Of a stretch of 64,000 nucleotides of DNA, positions 12,365 to 23,700 are shown piece after piece (the stretch's first letter is position 1; each line of letters opens with the position of its first letter). Location: the NCBI GenBank assembly GCA_028564705.1, contig JAPXFQ010002701.1, forward strand, positions 62,001 to 126,000. Direction: 5' to 3'. A program made the translations under genes and the position numbers. The stretch is from Apricaphanius iberus. Taxonomy: Eukaryota; Chordata; Actinopteri; Cyprinodontiformes; Aphaniidae. Below the pieces are notes generated by a model. That model was not told the origin of the DNA. It worked only from the letters and a program-made list of their open reading frames with translations, and did no database searches.

Positions 12365-12480
12365 TTTTTTAACCTTAAGTCCTGTTATGATAAATTTCAA
12401 TGTGTGGTTTAACAATTTTATGTAAGTCACCTTGAGCTATTTTGCAAATCATCTTTGCAAATAAAACTCAAGCTTACTCG
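12365..12480 (+). mobile_element. Possible L2-type LINE 3' tail
   Basis: The gtaagtcaccttgagctatt...gcaaataaaactcaagct pattern resembles the 'gtaaagcaccttgagct...ctatacaaataaa' 3' ends of fish L2-clade LINEs. Only the tail is present and it is diverged. Confidence 0.35.
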
Positions 12481-12837
12481 ATTGAAATGGAGAGCCTCTA
12501 TAAATATAAACGTTTAAGTTCTGCCCACATTCTCAGATGGATTATGCCTGAACTATGAATGGGCTGTCTAATCTAAACCAGCTCAACCAAAGGAATATAT
12601 TTATTTATCTATGTTTTGTTTTTCAAAGATATTCACATTCAGTGATATTCCATCATACTTATTTAAATAGGTTTCTGTTTTAAAGGGAGTTAGGTTGAAG
12701 TAAAAACTTATTCAGCACTACCTCCTTCCGTTCACCTTACAGTTTTATTTTCATTTATAAAAATTATAAAAACAAAAAGCAAAAAACAAACATTAAAAAC
12801 AGTACTGTGCTTATCAACAAAGGAACCAGAAGTAACA
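12481..12837. other. Unassigned AT-rich sequence
   Basis: Nothing recognised. An A-rich run at 12760-12800 precedes the Tc1 element. Confidence 0.5.
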
Positions 12838-13620
12838 TACAGCGGGTACGGAAGGTACTCAGACCTCTTTGATTTATTTTTTTAACACTCTGTCTCATTG
12901 CAGCCATTTGCTAAAAAACATAAATCATTTTAATCCTTATTAATTTACACTCATCACTCCATTTTGAAAGAAAAACAGAAATGTAGATTTTTTTGCAAAT
13001 ATATTAAAAAAAGAAAAACTCAGATATCACTTGGTCATAAGTATTCAGACCCTTTGCAGTGACACTCATATTTAACTCACATGCTGTCAATTTGTTCTGA
13101 TCCTCCTTGAGATGGTTCTGCTCTTTCATTGGAGTCCAGCTGTTCATAATGGACTTGATTAGGAAAGACACGCACCTATCAATATTAAGACCTTACAGCT
13201 CACAGTTCATATCAGCGTAAATAAGAATCTTGAGGTCACAGTAACTGCCCAAGGAGCTCAGAGACAGAATTGTGGCAAGGCACGGATCTGGCCAAGGTTA
13301 CAAAATAGTTTCTGCAGCACTCAACGTCCCTAAGACCACAGTGGCCTTCATAATACTCCAATGGAAAAAGTTTGGGATGACCAGAAATCTTCCTAGACAT
13401 GGCCATCCTGCCAAACTGAGCAATCCTGGGAGAAGAGCCTTGGTAAGAGAGGTAAAGAAGAACCCAAAGGTCACTGTGGCTGAGTTCCAGAGATGCAGTA
13501 GGGAGATGGGAGAAAGTCCCAGCAAGTCAACCTTCACTGCAACCCTCCACTAGTTGGGGCTTTACGGCAGAGGGGGCAGATGGAAGCCTCTCCCGAGTGC
13601 AAGACATGTGGAAGCCCTCA
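12838..13620 (+). mobile_element. Tc1-like transposon, 5' half
   Basis: Starts with TA and the terminal repeat cagcgggtacggaaggtact. It continues with an inner repeat (agtattcagaccctttgcag), a leader containing cttgattaggaaagacacg, and then the N-terminal transposase region. It breaks off inside the transposase at about 13620, where a different repeat begins, so the catalytic half and right end are lost. The sequence is still close to the common fish Tc1 consensus. Confidence 0.92.
13229..13620 (+). pseudogene. Tc1-like transposase N-terminus, broken
   Basis: Encodes the DNA-binding half of a Tc1/mariner transposase, the enzyme that binds the terminal repeats and cuts and pastes the element. 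Recognisable words include ARHGSGQGYKIVSAALNVPK (first helix-turn-helix), RPAK-like HPAKLS and RRALVREVKKNPKVTVAEFQ (second helix-turn-helix). The usual start Met is TTG at 13229, and a TAA stop follows four codons later. The frame is open from 13272 to a stop at 13551-13553. Family-like sequence (LGLYGRGGRWKPL) continues to about 13620, where the copy is truncated. The DDE catalytic domain is absent, so it cannot be active. Confidence 0.9.
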
Positions 13621-13627
13621 TTAGCTG

Positions 13628-14125
13628 TCTTTCCATTACAAATATGTGAAAAACGTTGTCGATATTGTCTAAATGTAAACAAACCCCACAATTTTGCAAT
13701 TACAGTGTTTCAATTAAATAACAAAATCAGTTTAAATTACAAGTTTTCACGCATCATTGAGTCATTAAGAAAAATTGTGACATATGTGAACATTTACAGT
13801 ATATGTATTCATATTGCAGGCCAGGCACTCATTATCAACCATCAGACGAGGAGCTGTCTACGTCTCTTCCTCTGAATGCTGAGAATTTACATTTAGTAGG
13901 TAATTTAGGTATAGGTTAGGTGTTTTATTTTGTGATTTTATTATGTGTGTGTGTATGAGGTATATTGTATATATTGTCTTCGTGAACCCAAACATGCCGC
14001 GCCATATTTCTCCTCCTACTACTACTTCTGACTTTATCAATGTCAATGTCTTTTTCGCTCGTAGTAACACCAAGGTTATTGATCACGTGACTTGTGTGAT
14101 GTGAAAAAGGTGTTTCCATTGTTGG
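13628..14125. mobile_element. Possible non-autonomous DNA element
   Basis: Begins with ctttccattacaaatatgtg and contains tcacgtgacttgtgtgatgt followed by a gtgtttccattg end, words I associate with a CpG-containing miniature element common in fish. It directly abuts the truncated Tc1 copy. Clean inverted ends were not found. Short frames on both strands (13597-13875, 13858-14119) look incidental. Confidence 0.35.
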
Positions 14126-14352
14126 GCAGGTGAGGGATGAAGGTTACATCCCTTACCTGCCTTTAAGCGAAAAAATGCTGGAGACCGCCAAAGATTTAGC
14201 GAGGCAGTTTGCGTGAACAATGAAAAGCTGGAAAAGATGGACATTATGGAAAACAAATGAAGAAATGGATATGTTGATCAGATAATAGAGAAAATAGCTG
14301 CTTCACATGCCCTTGGCATTGGATAAATACACCATGCAGTAAATAAGTACGC

Positions 14353-14386
<34 letters not shown>

Positions 14387-14559
14387 TACACATATATATA
14401 TATATATATATAGTATATATTTAGTAGATAGTGTATTGATTCAATGGATTGAACAAGTGTTCTGTGAGAAGTTTAGGGCAAAGTACATAATATATCCTAA
14501 CCCTATTCCACCTCCCCCTTGACCCGTCTAGTGTTTTTCCTGGCCGTCATGATTGTGTT
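14126..14559. other. Unassigned sequence with AT microsatellite
   Basis: 14352-14415 is an imperfect (AT)n tract interrupted by gtata and acacat. The remainder has no recognised feature. Confidence 0.6.
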
Positions 14560-14932
14560 TGTTCACTAATGTTCTTTAAAAAAACCTCTATGGCATTCAC
14601 AGAACAGCTGTATTCATACTGAGACTGAATTATACACAAGTGGACCATTTACTAAGTAGGTGGCTTCCAAAGGCCATTGGCTGCACTGAATTTTAATGAG
14701 GTGTGTCAGAGTAAAGGGGACTGAATACAAATTCACGACACTCCTTTCAGATTTTTATTTGCAGAATATGTATGAAAACGTTGTATTGTTTTGATTCTGC
14801 TTTATAATTGAATATTACTTCTCTTTGGTCAATCTGTAAAATCTCAGTAAAACACATTGAATCTTATGGTAACATGAGAAAAAATGTGTAAGTGCAAATG
14901 GTACGAATCCCTTTGCAATGCACTGCAGCTAA
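14560..14932 (+). mobile_element. Tc1-like transposon, 3' end
   Basis: Contains the 3' non-coding words of a widespread fish Tc1 family: cacagaacagctgtattcat, gtgtcagagtaaaggggact and aaatctcagtaaaacacatt. It then has a degenerate terminal repeat ending gcaatgcactg. No transposase sequence precedes it. Its second half lies inside the block duplicated at 3123-3394. Confidence 0.8.
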
Positions 14933-15056
14933 TGCTGATAAGCCCCTCAGTCTGATTGTAAAAATGCCTAAAGATGTACTTAGTTTTGTCACAGAATTGT
15001 AAGCAGTAACCTTATTGGGAATTATTAGGAAGAATGTATTGTAAAAAAAAAATACA
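14783..15056 (+). repeat. Second copy of the 272-bp duplicated block
   Basis: About 99% identical to 3123-3394. Here the Tc1 end extends further upstream (14560-14782), while at 3123 it does not. This suggests that this site is the source and 3123 the derived copy. Downstream of 15056 the two sites share nothing. Confidence 0.85.
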
Positions 15057-15889
15057 TGGACATTTTTGAAAAAGGCTATCCAACGTCTGGAAGTCAAGCA
15101 CTCCCACGTTTCTCAGCAATTTCCAGGTTAGCTACTGGAAACAATCTTGTTGGCTCACTGAATCAGTCGAACTCATTAGCTTTGTTACATACATTTCACT
15201 GTGGTTTATGGTAATGGAAAGGGTATAAGATGACTTTGCAACTGCTCAGGAGTTCCTTTTAGCCTAAGAGAACCTGAATTTCCAAATAAATGAAAGAAAT
15301 CTCAGTTGGGCTCTTACCAAGGAATATCTTAATCTTGTAAAAGTTATGCTTAAAGAGTTATCGCTGTGTTTTGTTAAATACAGAACAAAAAAAATAGGAA
15401 AAAAATAACAAACACATGGATTAGTACAAATGGGAGGTCAATCTTGTTGAAGGTGGGCCAGAGATAAAAATTACTTGAGGGGCTTTCAAAAACTCGAACC
15501 AGCTCTAAAATAAGGAAAAATATATCTCACTAACCAAATGCAACTATAACAGTGACACAATTTATCTCTCAGTCAGCTGCTTGGGATATTGGCACGAAAG
15601 AAACAATTGTTGGACATCTGCCTTAAGTTAAAACTTTTAAACATTCAAATCAGACGGATGTATGTGCTGTTTTGAAAAATGGTATTGCTACAAAAGACTC
15701 TATAATATAGAACCTATGCAAAAAAATATTAAAACAAGATAAAAATGCATGTTGACTATTTCAATAAAACATTTTCAGACCTTCAATCTTGACTAGCACC
15801 TCAAAACTTTTGTTTTTCTCCAACATGATATAAAGTGCAGTTGGGGACATCTTTTCTTACTGATTGATTGTGTCTATCTGTTAAACCTA
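15057..15889. other. Unassigned sequence
   Basis: AT-rich, no recognised gene or repeat. Confidence 0.5.
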
Positions 15890-16018
15890 TATGTTTTTAG
15901 TTTTGTAATCCTGCTTTTGTAATCATGTATTTGGTATCATTAACACTGAATCATGTAAAGCACCTTGAATTGCCTTGTGTTGAAAGTGTGTTATATAAAT
16001 AAAATTCCCTTGCCTTGC
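15890..16018 (+). mobile_element. L2-type LINE 3' tail
   Basis: The pattern gtaaagcaccttgaattgcc, then gtgttatataaataaaattc and ccttgccttgcc, is the characteristic 3' end of a fish L2-clade LINE or a SINE using its tail. The reverse complement of the same tail starts the fragment at 23366. Confidence 0.65.
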
Positions 16019-17115
16019 CACAGTCTGCAAAATGGTTTCTTTACGTGCTGCATCTCATTAAACAGTGGGTGCATCTTGTCATCCTAGTCGCACTTCTCCC
16101 AGCCACAGTGCTGTTCAGCTTGGTATTTTTGTCAATGCATGAGGAGATTGTTGCTTCATAGGCCACATTCTTCTGTTCTTGTGGTCTTTTGTTGAAAGAA
16201 AACCAACTGCAACCTACCTGAACCATGAACCTGCAACATTAAATCTTTGTGGAAGTCCACTAGAGAGATTACTGTAGCTGAAGGACAGTCATTGTGTTTT
16301 CTTTAGTTCATTCAAATGGAAGTGACAGTTGAACAAGGCCTCTTGTGCTGGTTTTGAAATCACACTTACTTTAATACGTATGCCTCAAACATTAGCAGAG
16401 TACTTTTCATCAACCAAACATTCAATTTTGGTAACATATGTGCTGATTCTACAGCTAATGGGAATGGCCAAAAAAAGGGCCTCTTTTGAAAGTGCATTTT
16501 TAAGATATGGTTATCAGACCCTTTTTATGGAAAACCCATTGCCACCACTGAACTGAAATTGTTTCAGATATAAAAAAGTAGCCTCCAGTGCCTTTGAAAT
16601 CATGACATAACATCCCTCTGGAAATAAAAAGCTGTGGTTTAATGGATCGTCCTAGACATCTCTTTGTTGCACTGAATGGAAGTTAACTTTCTTATAAGAA
16701 ACCGCAGAGAAGTCAAGAAATAAATAAAATAAATCCAGGTTGTGCTATCTCATTGTTTGCTGTTGTGTCTGTAGTTGCTTCCAGAGCACTGCTCCTAATT
16801 ACTTTTAGGCTTGTTAGACTGCGCCCCAACTGCTATGCTTACCTTCCCCACAGACATACTATGATGCTTATACCTTCGACACAAATACAACCGATTATCT
16901 GCTGTTGTGTTATCATACCCTCACTGACAAGTTTGTTGAGCCCAACACCCTACAGCATGTTAATGCTCTCAGCCTACCTGTTTGTCTAATGTCATGTAAT
17001 ATGGATATTGTGTTATGAAATTACACAGCTACAGGATATCAAATATTTGTTGGATTTGATATGGCATTGCATATATTTTCAGTTACAACTCTTAATTTGG
17101 CAGTCCACATAGTGT
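16019..17115. other. Unassigned sequence
   Basis: Three short frames (16041-16226 minus, 16329-16556 plus, 16753-16989 plus) have no motif, codon or splice evidence. No repeat recognised. Confidence 0.5.
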
Positions 17116-17119
17116 TTAA

Positions 17120-17595
17120 AGGAGCAGGGGTCCGGATTGAAGAAATTAAACTTGCGACTGCCACAGCCAGCGCTGCGAGTAACTGCAGCAACCACAGGAG
17201 CGTACACAAAAAGTAAATAAATCAGTGACATAGCGTACTTTCAAGTCCCCGGACATTGCGCACATCGTCAGCTGTACGACAACAAGCAACATGTCTAGTG
17301 ACGAAGTAAGTAGTGTTTAATCGACCGCGTCTGAAGTCTTTCTGAAGTTCTTTCTCTTCCTTCTTCCTGTTAAATCGAGAAAATGCAAGAATTGTAGCTT
17401 GATGTAACATCCGCGTGTAAGCGCGGGAATATCAGCCACCGATTCACAGACTTTTTTGCAGCACACAGACTGCTCAAGATTATGGGATTACACATGGGTG
17501 GTCTCATTTTACTTCATTAGTTAGCTTCATTCCCAATACAATTACAAAACTGAACATGAATATGATTTATTTTAGAAATCCAGCCCCCTTCTCCT
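17120..17595. mobile_element. TTAA-flanked miniature DNA element
   Basis: The termini are aggagcaggggtccggatt and, at the other end in reverse complement, aggagaagggggctggatt: an imperfect inverted repeat. Each end is directly flanked by TTAA (17116-17119 and 17596-17599), the target of piggyBac and Kolobok transposons. The 476-bp interior holds no transposase. It is CpG-richer than its surroundings (for example cgtgtaagcgcgggaat), as expected for a non-autonomous DNA element. Confidence 0.8.
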
Positions 17596-17599
17596 TTAA

Positions 17600-20054
17600 A
17601 TCATTTAATTACCTTAAATAAAAATATATCTTATCATTGTCCTCATTTGTCACTTGTTAACATAAAAGTTGTATGATTAAAAAAAAAAGTCACATTTCAA
17701 ACATCTTCTCCTACTCTTGTTTGTTAGAAAAATTAATATACATTTTATTCTAGTTTAGAAACGTAAAAAAATACATAAAATAAGGGTAATAAATAATTTA
17801 AAATGGTGTAAAAATACATATACCAATATAAAGCAACAACATGGGTTACAACAGTTATTATTTTAATATACTTCATGTCATTTTATTTAAGGGTTCCGAT
17901 CCTACAGTTAGATAAAATAAATCCTTATTGGTTTTCAAACTATAGCTTGCTCTTTAGTGAGCTGCCAGATTTCTAGATTTCCTGTTCTTGTAATGGTATT
18001 TATCTCTAGTCTACAAAACATCACCTCATAAAATAACTTATGTTTCAGACCATACCTTTGCAATCTCCAAAAATACAAATTGTTTGTTTTCTGCTGTTTG
18101 GAATGAAAAACTAAGGAAATAAATGCCTTCAACTTTTATACTGTACTCATGGGTTTATCTGGTTGTTGTACTTTTAATACTTCTTGATACAGAATGTCTC
18201 CCATTAAAAAAAAAGAAAGAAAAAAAAAACAGCTTAAACAAATAAGCTACTGCTGTCTAAAGGATGGCCAATAACAGTAGTATGAATAAACGGTGGAGTA
18301 TGTTCATACTACATTACTCAGTATTTGTTAGTACAAAAAATATTTTCATAGGTTTAAAAAAAAAAAAGTGTCTAAACACTGATCACCAATCATGGATGAA
18401 TGTTACACCAGCCAAAATCTCAGCATTAACAATATCAAACTTCTGACAGCAGATACTAATTATGGCTCAAACAGTTCTGAGGATAAATGTGTCAAAACAA
18501 TTGTCCTTTCTCTTCTAATGTTTAACAGTCCCTCTCAGTCATTACATTTTTATCTTGCCTCCTGTTTGAAGTTTCATGGAAACAAATTCAGACCAAGGCA
18601 TTACAGTTATGTAATAACTCACAAAAAGCTGCTAAACTGTTAACATTTTTAACACAAATGGCAAGACTGGGCATGTGCAAAATGGAGCACTGTGGTAATG
18701 TTTCTAATAATTTATGATTATATTGGCAACATGTATACAAGAAATACGATGAGCAACCATCTGTGGTCTACATAATCGTAATGTGGTTTTCTTGAAAATC
18801 TCACTAGCACAGAAAAATGAAACTCATTATTTTGCAATAAAATAATAATTTTATAGCTATAAACATAACATATTTGGTCCTAGAAAAGTCATGGTTCTTT
18901 CTTCATCTAACTGGACTACTCTAATGGGGTTTTACACTCCCGTAAAATCTTATTTAAGGTCACTCACAATTTTAAGTATTTGCACATGAAGATGGGTTTG
19001 GATGTTTTATTTCACTACTCATAAACCCCATTCACATGCAGTAATTTATACAAGCAATACGGACCTTCTCATGTTATCAACAAATGAAAAAAATCTATGA
19101 TCATAAGAAAAATGCAATTCTTCTTATGAAAATGAGATAATTTACTTGATTCAGTAAATATGAAAATACTTATATATCACTCATACGGGATAATTCTATA
19201 GATGTAGGTAAGGACAACAATGATACAGTCTCCGTTGATGTCTTAACATTATTTAACAGTACAATAAGCCCAGTTGACTGGACGTTCTCTCCCCTCACAG
19301 ATTGTCTCGCCGTCTCTCCGACCTTCTACTGCCTGTCTGAGTGTGTGCTTGATCAGCTCTAGCATAGACAAAATAAGATAAAGGCTATATCCTTCAACTA
19401 CATCGGTGTAGGTAAAATGTTCATAACTCTCCAGCGTTCTGGAATAATACTGTTGTATTAAATTTGCTACAAATGCTTCACTACAACTTGCTGAAAACTT
19501 CATTGGTCTTGCTTGAAAGCTTCCATCAATATGTGTTATCTTATGTCTTATGAATTTTTATGTCATGACAAAATAAAAATGTTGGAAATGAGACTGTTTT
19601 CAGGAGATAATGCATTTCCTTCTTTTAGGACAATGATTTCTTACTTTTTCTATGAATATGACATACATACTTTTGAAAACAGCCCCATTCATCGGCAGTT
19701 ACATCTACTTTCACAGTATGATCTTGAAATGATTTATTTGTCTATCAGTGCAGAGCATAAGTAAAAAACAAGCAAGAATTATGTCCCTCACAAATCTGTT
19801 AATAGCATTAAAGAGATAGTTGGCATTTTTAGACATAAAGTTGTGTGCCATCCCTATTAGCAGCATAGTGTCTATACATTGAACCAACTCTGTGATCATT
19901 TCCTGATCAGAACTCTAGCCTTTGGGAGCTTTTCAAGAAGTAGTCCCATCTAGTTGCCATTTTGCTTCAGAGAATTATATGCGTTTGAAAGCATGAGTCC
20001 ACTGTGATAGAGATTTTAGGAAACCTTATGTGTTTTATCTTATCATATATTGGT
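17600..20054. other. Unassigned AT-rich sequence
   Basis: 17640-18260 contains several A- and T-runs. 19249-19503 (minus) is an 84-codon frame with balanced composition but no recognised family. 19811-20040 starts ttaaagagatagttggcatt, like the end of some fish miniature elements, but no partner end was found. Confidence 0.45.
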
Positions 20055-20797
20055 AAATGACATGAAAGGAACTGGGACTACAGTAACAAAGTTTACTATT
20101 AGTGGCACACTACTTCGTCTTGCATTCAAATTCTGCAGTTCTCGATGGTAAACCAGCACATGTCCAGGCTCATCTAAAGTTTGCCAGATACTATCTCGAT
20201 GATCCAGAGGATAATTGGGAGAATGTAATTTGGTCGGATGAAAGCAAAGTAGAATTGTTTGGTATAAACACCACATGCCAAGTTGGAATGGCAAAGAATG
20301 ATGAGCTGCATCCCGAGAACACTATACGCACTCTGAAGCATGTTTGTGGAAAAAGTATGCTTTGGGGCTGTTTTTCTGCAAAGGGGACAAGGTGGCTGAT
20401 CTATATTAAGGAAATGATGAATAGGACCTGTATCATGCAATTTTGAGTAAAAACCTTCTTACATCAGTGAAAGTATTAAAGAGAAAATGTGGCGGGATCT
20501 TCCAGTATTACAATGATCCCAGACTCAACAACTATGAAGGGTGGCAATGTAAAAACTATTTCAGGGTTCTGGAGTGCCATAGCCAATCTACAGACCTCAA
20601 TCCAATAGAGAATCTCTGAAGGGAGTTGAAGGTCCATGTTGCCCAGTGACAGCCCCCAAATATTCACAGCTCTAGAAAGGATCTGCATGGAAGACAGAGC
20701 AAAAATACCAGCTAAAGTGTGTGTAAACCTGGTGAAAACCTACAGGAAACATTTGACCTCTGTCATTGCCAGCCAATGTTACATTACAAAGTACTGA
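20055..20797 (+). pseudogene. Tc1-like transposase, DDE half, broken
   Basis: Remnant of the catalytic domain that performs strand cleavage and transfer. In one frame 20152-20443 gives PAHVQAHLKFARYYLDDPED, then WENVIWSDESKVELFG, where the Asp of WSDES is the first catalytic Asp region, and MLWGCFSAKG, a family hallmark. After a frameshift near 20440 the family sequence continues in other frames: a decayed QHDND-type region, then PTDLNPIENL at about 20593-20622, and the usual ITKY ending at a stop at 20795-20797. Frameshifts and stops make it non-functional. Confidence 0.88.
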
Positions 20798-21015
20798 GGG
20801 GAACTCTTGTTATTGACTAAATAAATATTTTTTGCAACATTATACAAATGCATTCTTAAAAAAATCACACATTTTGATTTCCTTGTTTTTCCTTTACATG
20901 CTGTCTCTCGCAGTTCAAGTGGTACCTATGATAAAAATAACAGACTTTTCTCATATTTTTAAATGGGACAAGTTGCACAGTCGGTAGCTGCCAAATTTCT
21001 TTGCCCAACTATATA
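20055..21015 (+). mobile_element. Tc1-like transposon, 3' two thirds
   Basis: Carries the catalytic part of a Tc1 transposase followed by its 3' untranslated part. It ends with the terminal region aaatgggacaagttgcacag...ttgcccaactat, matching a fish Tc1 family whose ends read 'tgggcaaaaaagta'. The 5' end and DNA-binding domain are missing. This is a different Tc1 family from the copy at 12838. Confidence 0.88.
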
Positions 21016-22639
21016 CTGGCTATTGAGTGTCTTTCGCTCATTGTCGGCTGAAAACTTTTGGAAAGTATTTTGGTAAGTCTTTTGGTAAGAGATTTTGTAA
21101 AACACAGATGACATTTTTTTTCTCATTATCAGTAGAAAAAAGAAAAAAAATATCTTGTCATCAAAATTATGATGTGATAATTATTTATTTTTCCCCCATA
21201 CACCACAAATATAGTTTTAAAAATATTTTTGTTCAGACAAAAATCTGTTTGCAACTTGAGTAGAGGTGTAAACCTTGCAAAAAATAGCACTTTTCAAAAA
21301 TATTCACATCAGTGTGGACAAGGTGTCAAGTGACTCCTTTATTGCAAGCTTCACAGCAGATGAATGTTCAATGACACCCCTGTGATTATAGCAAGGCTAA
21401 CACTGGCTGAAAAAAAAAAGAAAAAAAAACTTAACATGTTTAGTAATACACAAGGTTTGAAAGTAAAATACTTAGAAAATATGGCATAAAAAATGTCAGG
21501 ACATTGAAGAACCCAAATACAGATGCATCGGGTAAGCTGCTTTGCGACATTTCTTGTTGGTGCTGTTGATGCACTTCATGAAGCTGTTTGGCGTTCGGCC
21601 TCTCTTGAATTAATCTACTCTTCTTTGTGCTGATGCCTCTTTAAGTTATTCTAAAGGAGTCATAACCTATTACTACCATGGATACTCTGAGTGAAAAACC
21701 ACATAACTGGGGCTTTTCTGACTCTTTTTTTCTAAATGTAATTTTGTCTCATTAGATTATGTGCTATATTTTGGCTGTACTAGATGGTCACCATCCCATG
21801 GCGCTTAGTGGCTCCCTTCCCTATAGGGAAGGTGTATAATAACAGCTTTTTATTATACACAGTAGATTAATAAGACCACAGCCTTACCGTTTGAATTGCT
21901 TGCAAGTATCTGATTGTTGGAATGGCCCCTCTTTCCAAACAGAGCTTTGTTGCCATTTTGCCCTGATATTGTCTCAAATTACCAAAGCATTCTAGCTTAC
22001 TCTGAAAGATAATTCAGTAATGGCGATGCTTGACTGAATATGAGGGGGAGACGGTTGGGGCAGGGTTGCAGCAGTATTGGTCTGAGATGTCCATAGGGTA
22101 TTTCTAGCAAATTGAACAGAATAGTCCCTTATTTTCCCATGAGAGGGAATTCACTTCAGTACAGCCAAATCAAGATTAGACTAAATGAACTACATCATTA
22201 CACAGACAGTTACAGGCCAACTGTTGTTTTGCAACCAGCATCAATGACAGGACTGACATTGGGTTGGCTTGGTCCTGGGGAAAAAAAAAGTTAATCTTTG
22301 TCCTATTCCCACAAGGGATACATTTCAGGTGATAACTCCTTTAACACACAAGCACGCTAAAACACATATTTTGTGTTGGGGTATTTTACGTTTTGAGAGC
22401 TATTTGTGTTTCATGTTCATTTGTGTCTCACTAGCTTAGTATGCTTAGCTTTATCGTAGCCAAGGCTACTCCTCTCTCCTTCTATCTCCTTATCGCTGCC
22501 TAAATCTCTTCCTCTTTCTTGCTCTCTGTGTAGTTACTTCCCTGCCTCCTTTAGTGACAATTTGTACGTAAGTGTAATAAAGCTAGTATTTTGTCACTTT
22601 AGTGGTGAGGGTGTTGGAACTGCTAAAAGGGGGTTCATC
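21016..22639. other. Unassigned sequence with two adjacent palindromes
   Basis: 21312-21323 repeats the gtgtggacaagg motif seen near 1075. 21815-21832 is a perfect 18-bp palindrome (ccttccctatagggaagg). 21832-21842 pairs with 21850-21860 (11-bp arms, 7-base loop). No gene seen; a 60-codon frame at 22112 is not supported. Confidence 0.55.
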
Positions 22640-22885
22640 TCCACTGTCACAAAATCATTGCTCAGTATTAGGGATTGCTGAGATGATTGGTGTGGTTGAA
22701 ATATGCATCAACTGCGCACAACGGACTCTCAATGACTCAATGCAAACTAGTGAGATTCTTTAAAACTTTAAAAAGTAATTGGACTTTATGTTTTATTGAA
22801 TTGAAATAACTTTTCTTGTATATTGCCTTGAGATTACATGTGTTGTGAATCTGCGCTATACACATAAATTGAATTGAGAAATTGA
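22640..22885 (+). mobile_element. LINE/SINE 3' tail
   Basis: ttgccttgagattacatgtg, then gaatctgcgctatacacata and aattgaattgag, is the 3' end of a fish LINE-type retroelement with its short AATTG repeats. The upstream limit is uncertain. Confidence 0.6.
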
Positions 22886-23365
22886 ATTCAAAAAGAAGCC
22901 AACATTGAGGGGCTAAAAAATAACAAGGGGGTTAACAAACAGAACTTCATGGAATACCTTTATGTGTTTACTTTTTTGCTAATCCAAATTATTTTTATAG
23001 CCAAAGTCTACACTTGTAGTCCCTAATTTTTGTTAAAGGGACTATATCATGTTATTTTACAGCTTTCAACTTCTGGGAAGGACATATACAAGCCAAACTG
23101 TTACCGTTGGTGTCATAGAGTATTAATTTGTCCTAAAATATAACTTGTATCCTTTAGTTAATGTTGGATGACAAAATAAAGCAAGAGTACAGTAAAACCT
23201 AGGCTAATGCTGTATAATCATAAACAACCCTCAAATAAGAGTTCATTTGAATACTCTAATAAAATTCATTCTTGGAGAAACTGTATGCGAATTAGCCGTT
23301 TTCTAATATCTTTGAATTTCTTGCAAGAACAGTTTTTGCGGCCATAAACATTGTTGAGTGCATGC
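22886..23365. other. Unassigned sequence
   Basis: A gttaaagggactatatcatg string at 23034 resembles a miniature-element end but has no partner. No gene seen. Confidence 0.45.
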
Positions 23366-23700
23366 AAGGCAAGTCAAATTTATTTGTATAGTACACTTTC
23401 ATCAGCAAGGCAATTCAAGGTGTTTTAGATCATTAGAGCATAAAATAAAATAAAAGTAGCAATAAAAACATAAAACACAAAATTAGAGACACAAAGCATG
23501 TGACACATAAAAATAATGACATTCCAGCTATTGTTAATCACTTACTCAAATGCATCTTTAAACAGGTGGCTTTTTAGCTGTGATTGAAGTGTTCCAAGAG
23601 ATTGCAGACAGTGTTCTTTTAACAGAAATGTAATAGGCATGAGGCAGACCAGGTCTAATAACTGAACAAAACAGTAGGTTAGCTAAATGTCAATAATATA
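23366..23700 (-). mobile_element. L2-type retroelement 3' region, reverse orientation
   Basis: ggcaagtcaaatttatttgt, then atagtacactttcatcagca and aaggcaattcaaggtgtttt, is the reverse complement of the 3' tail seen at 15890-16018. Upstream element sequence follows (tttaaacaggtggcttttta, read here in reverse). No coding part is preserved. Confidence 0.65.
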
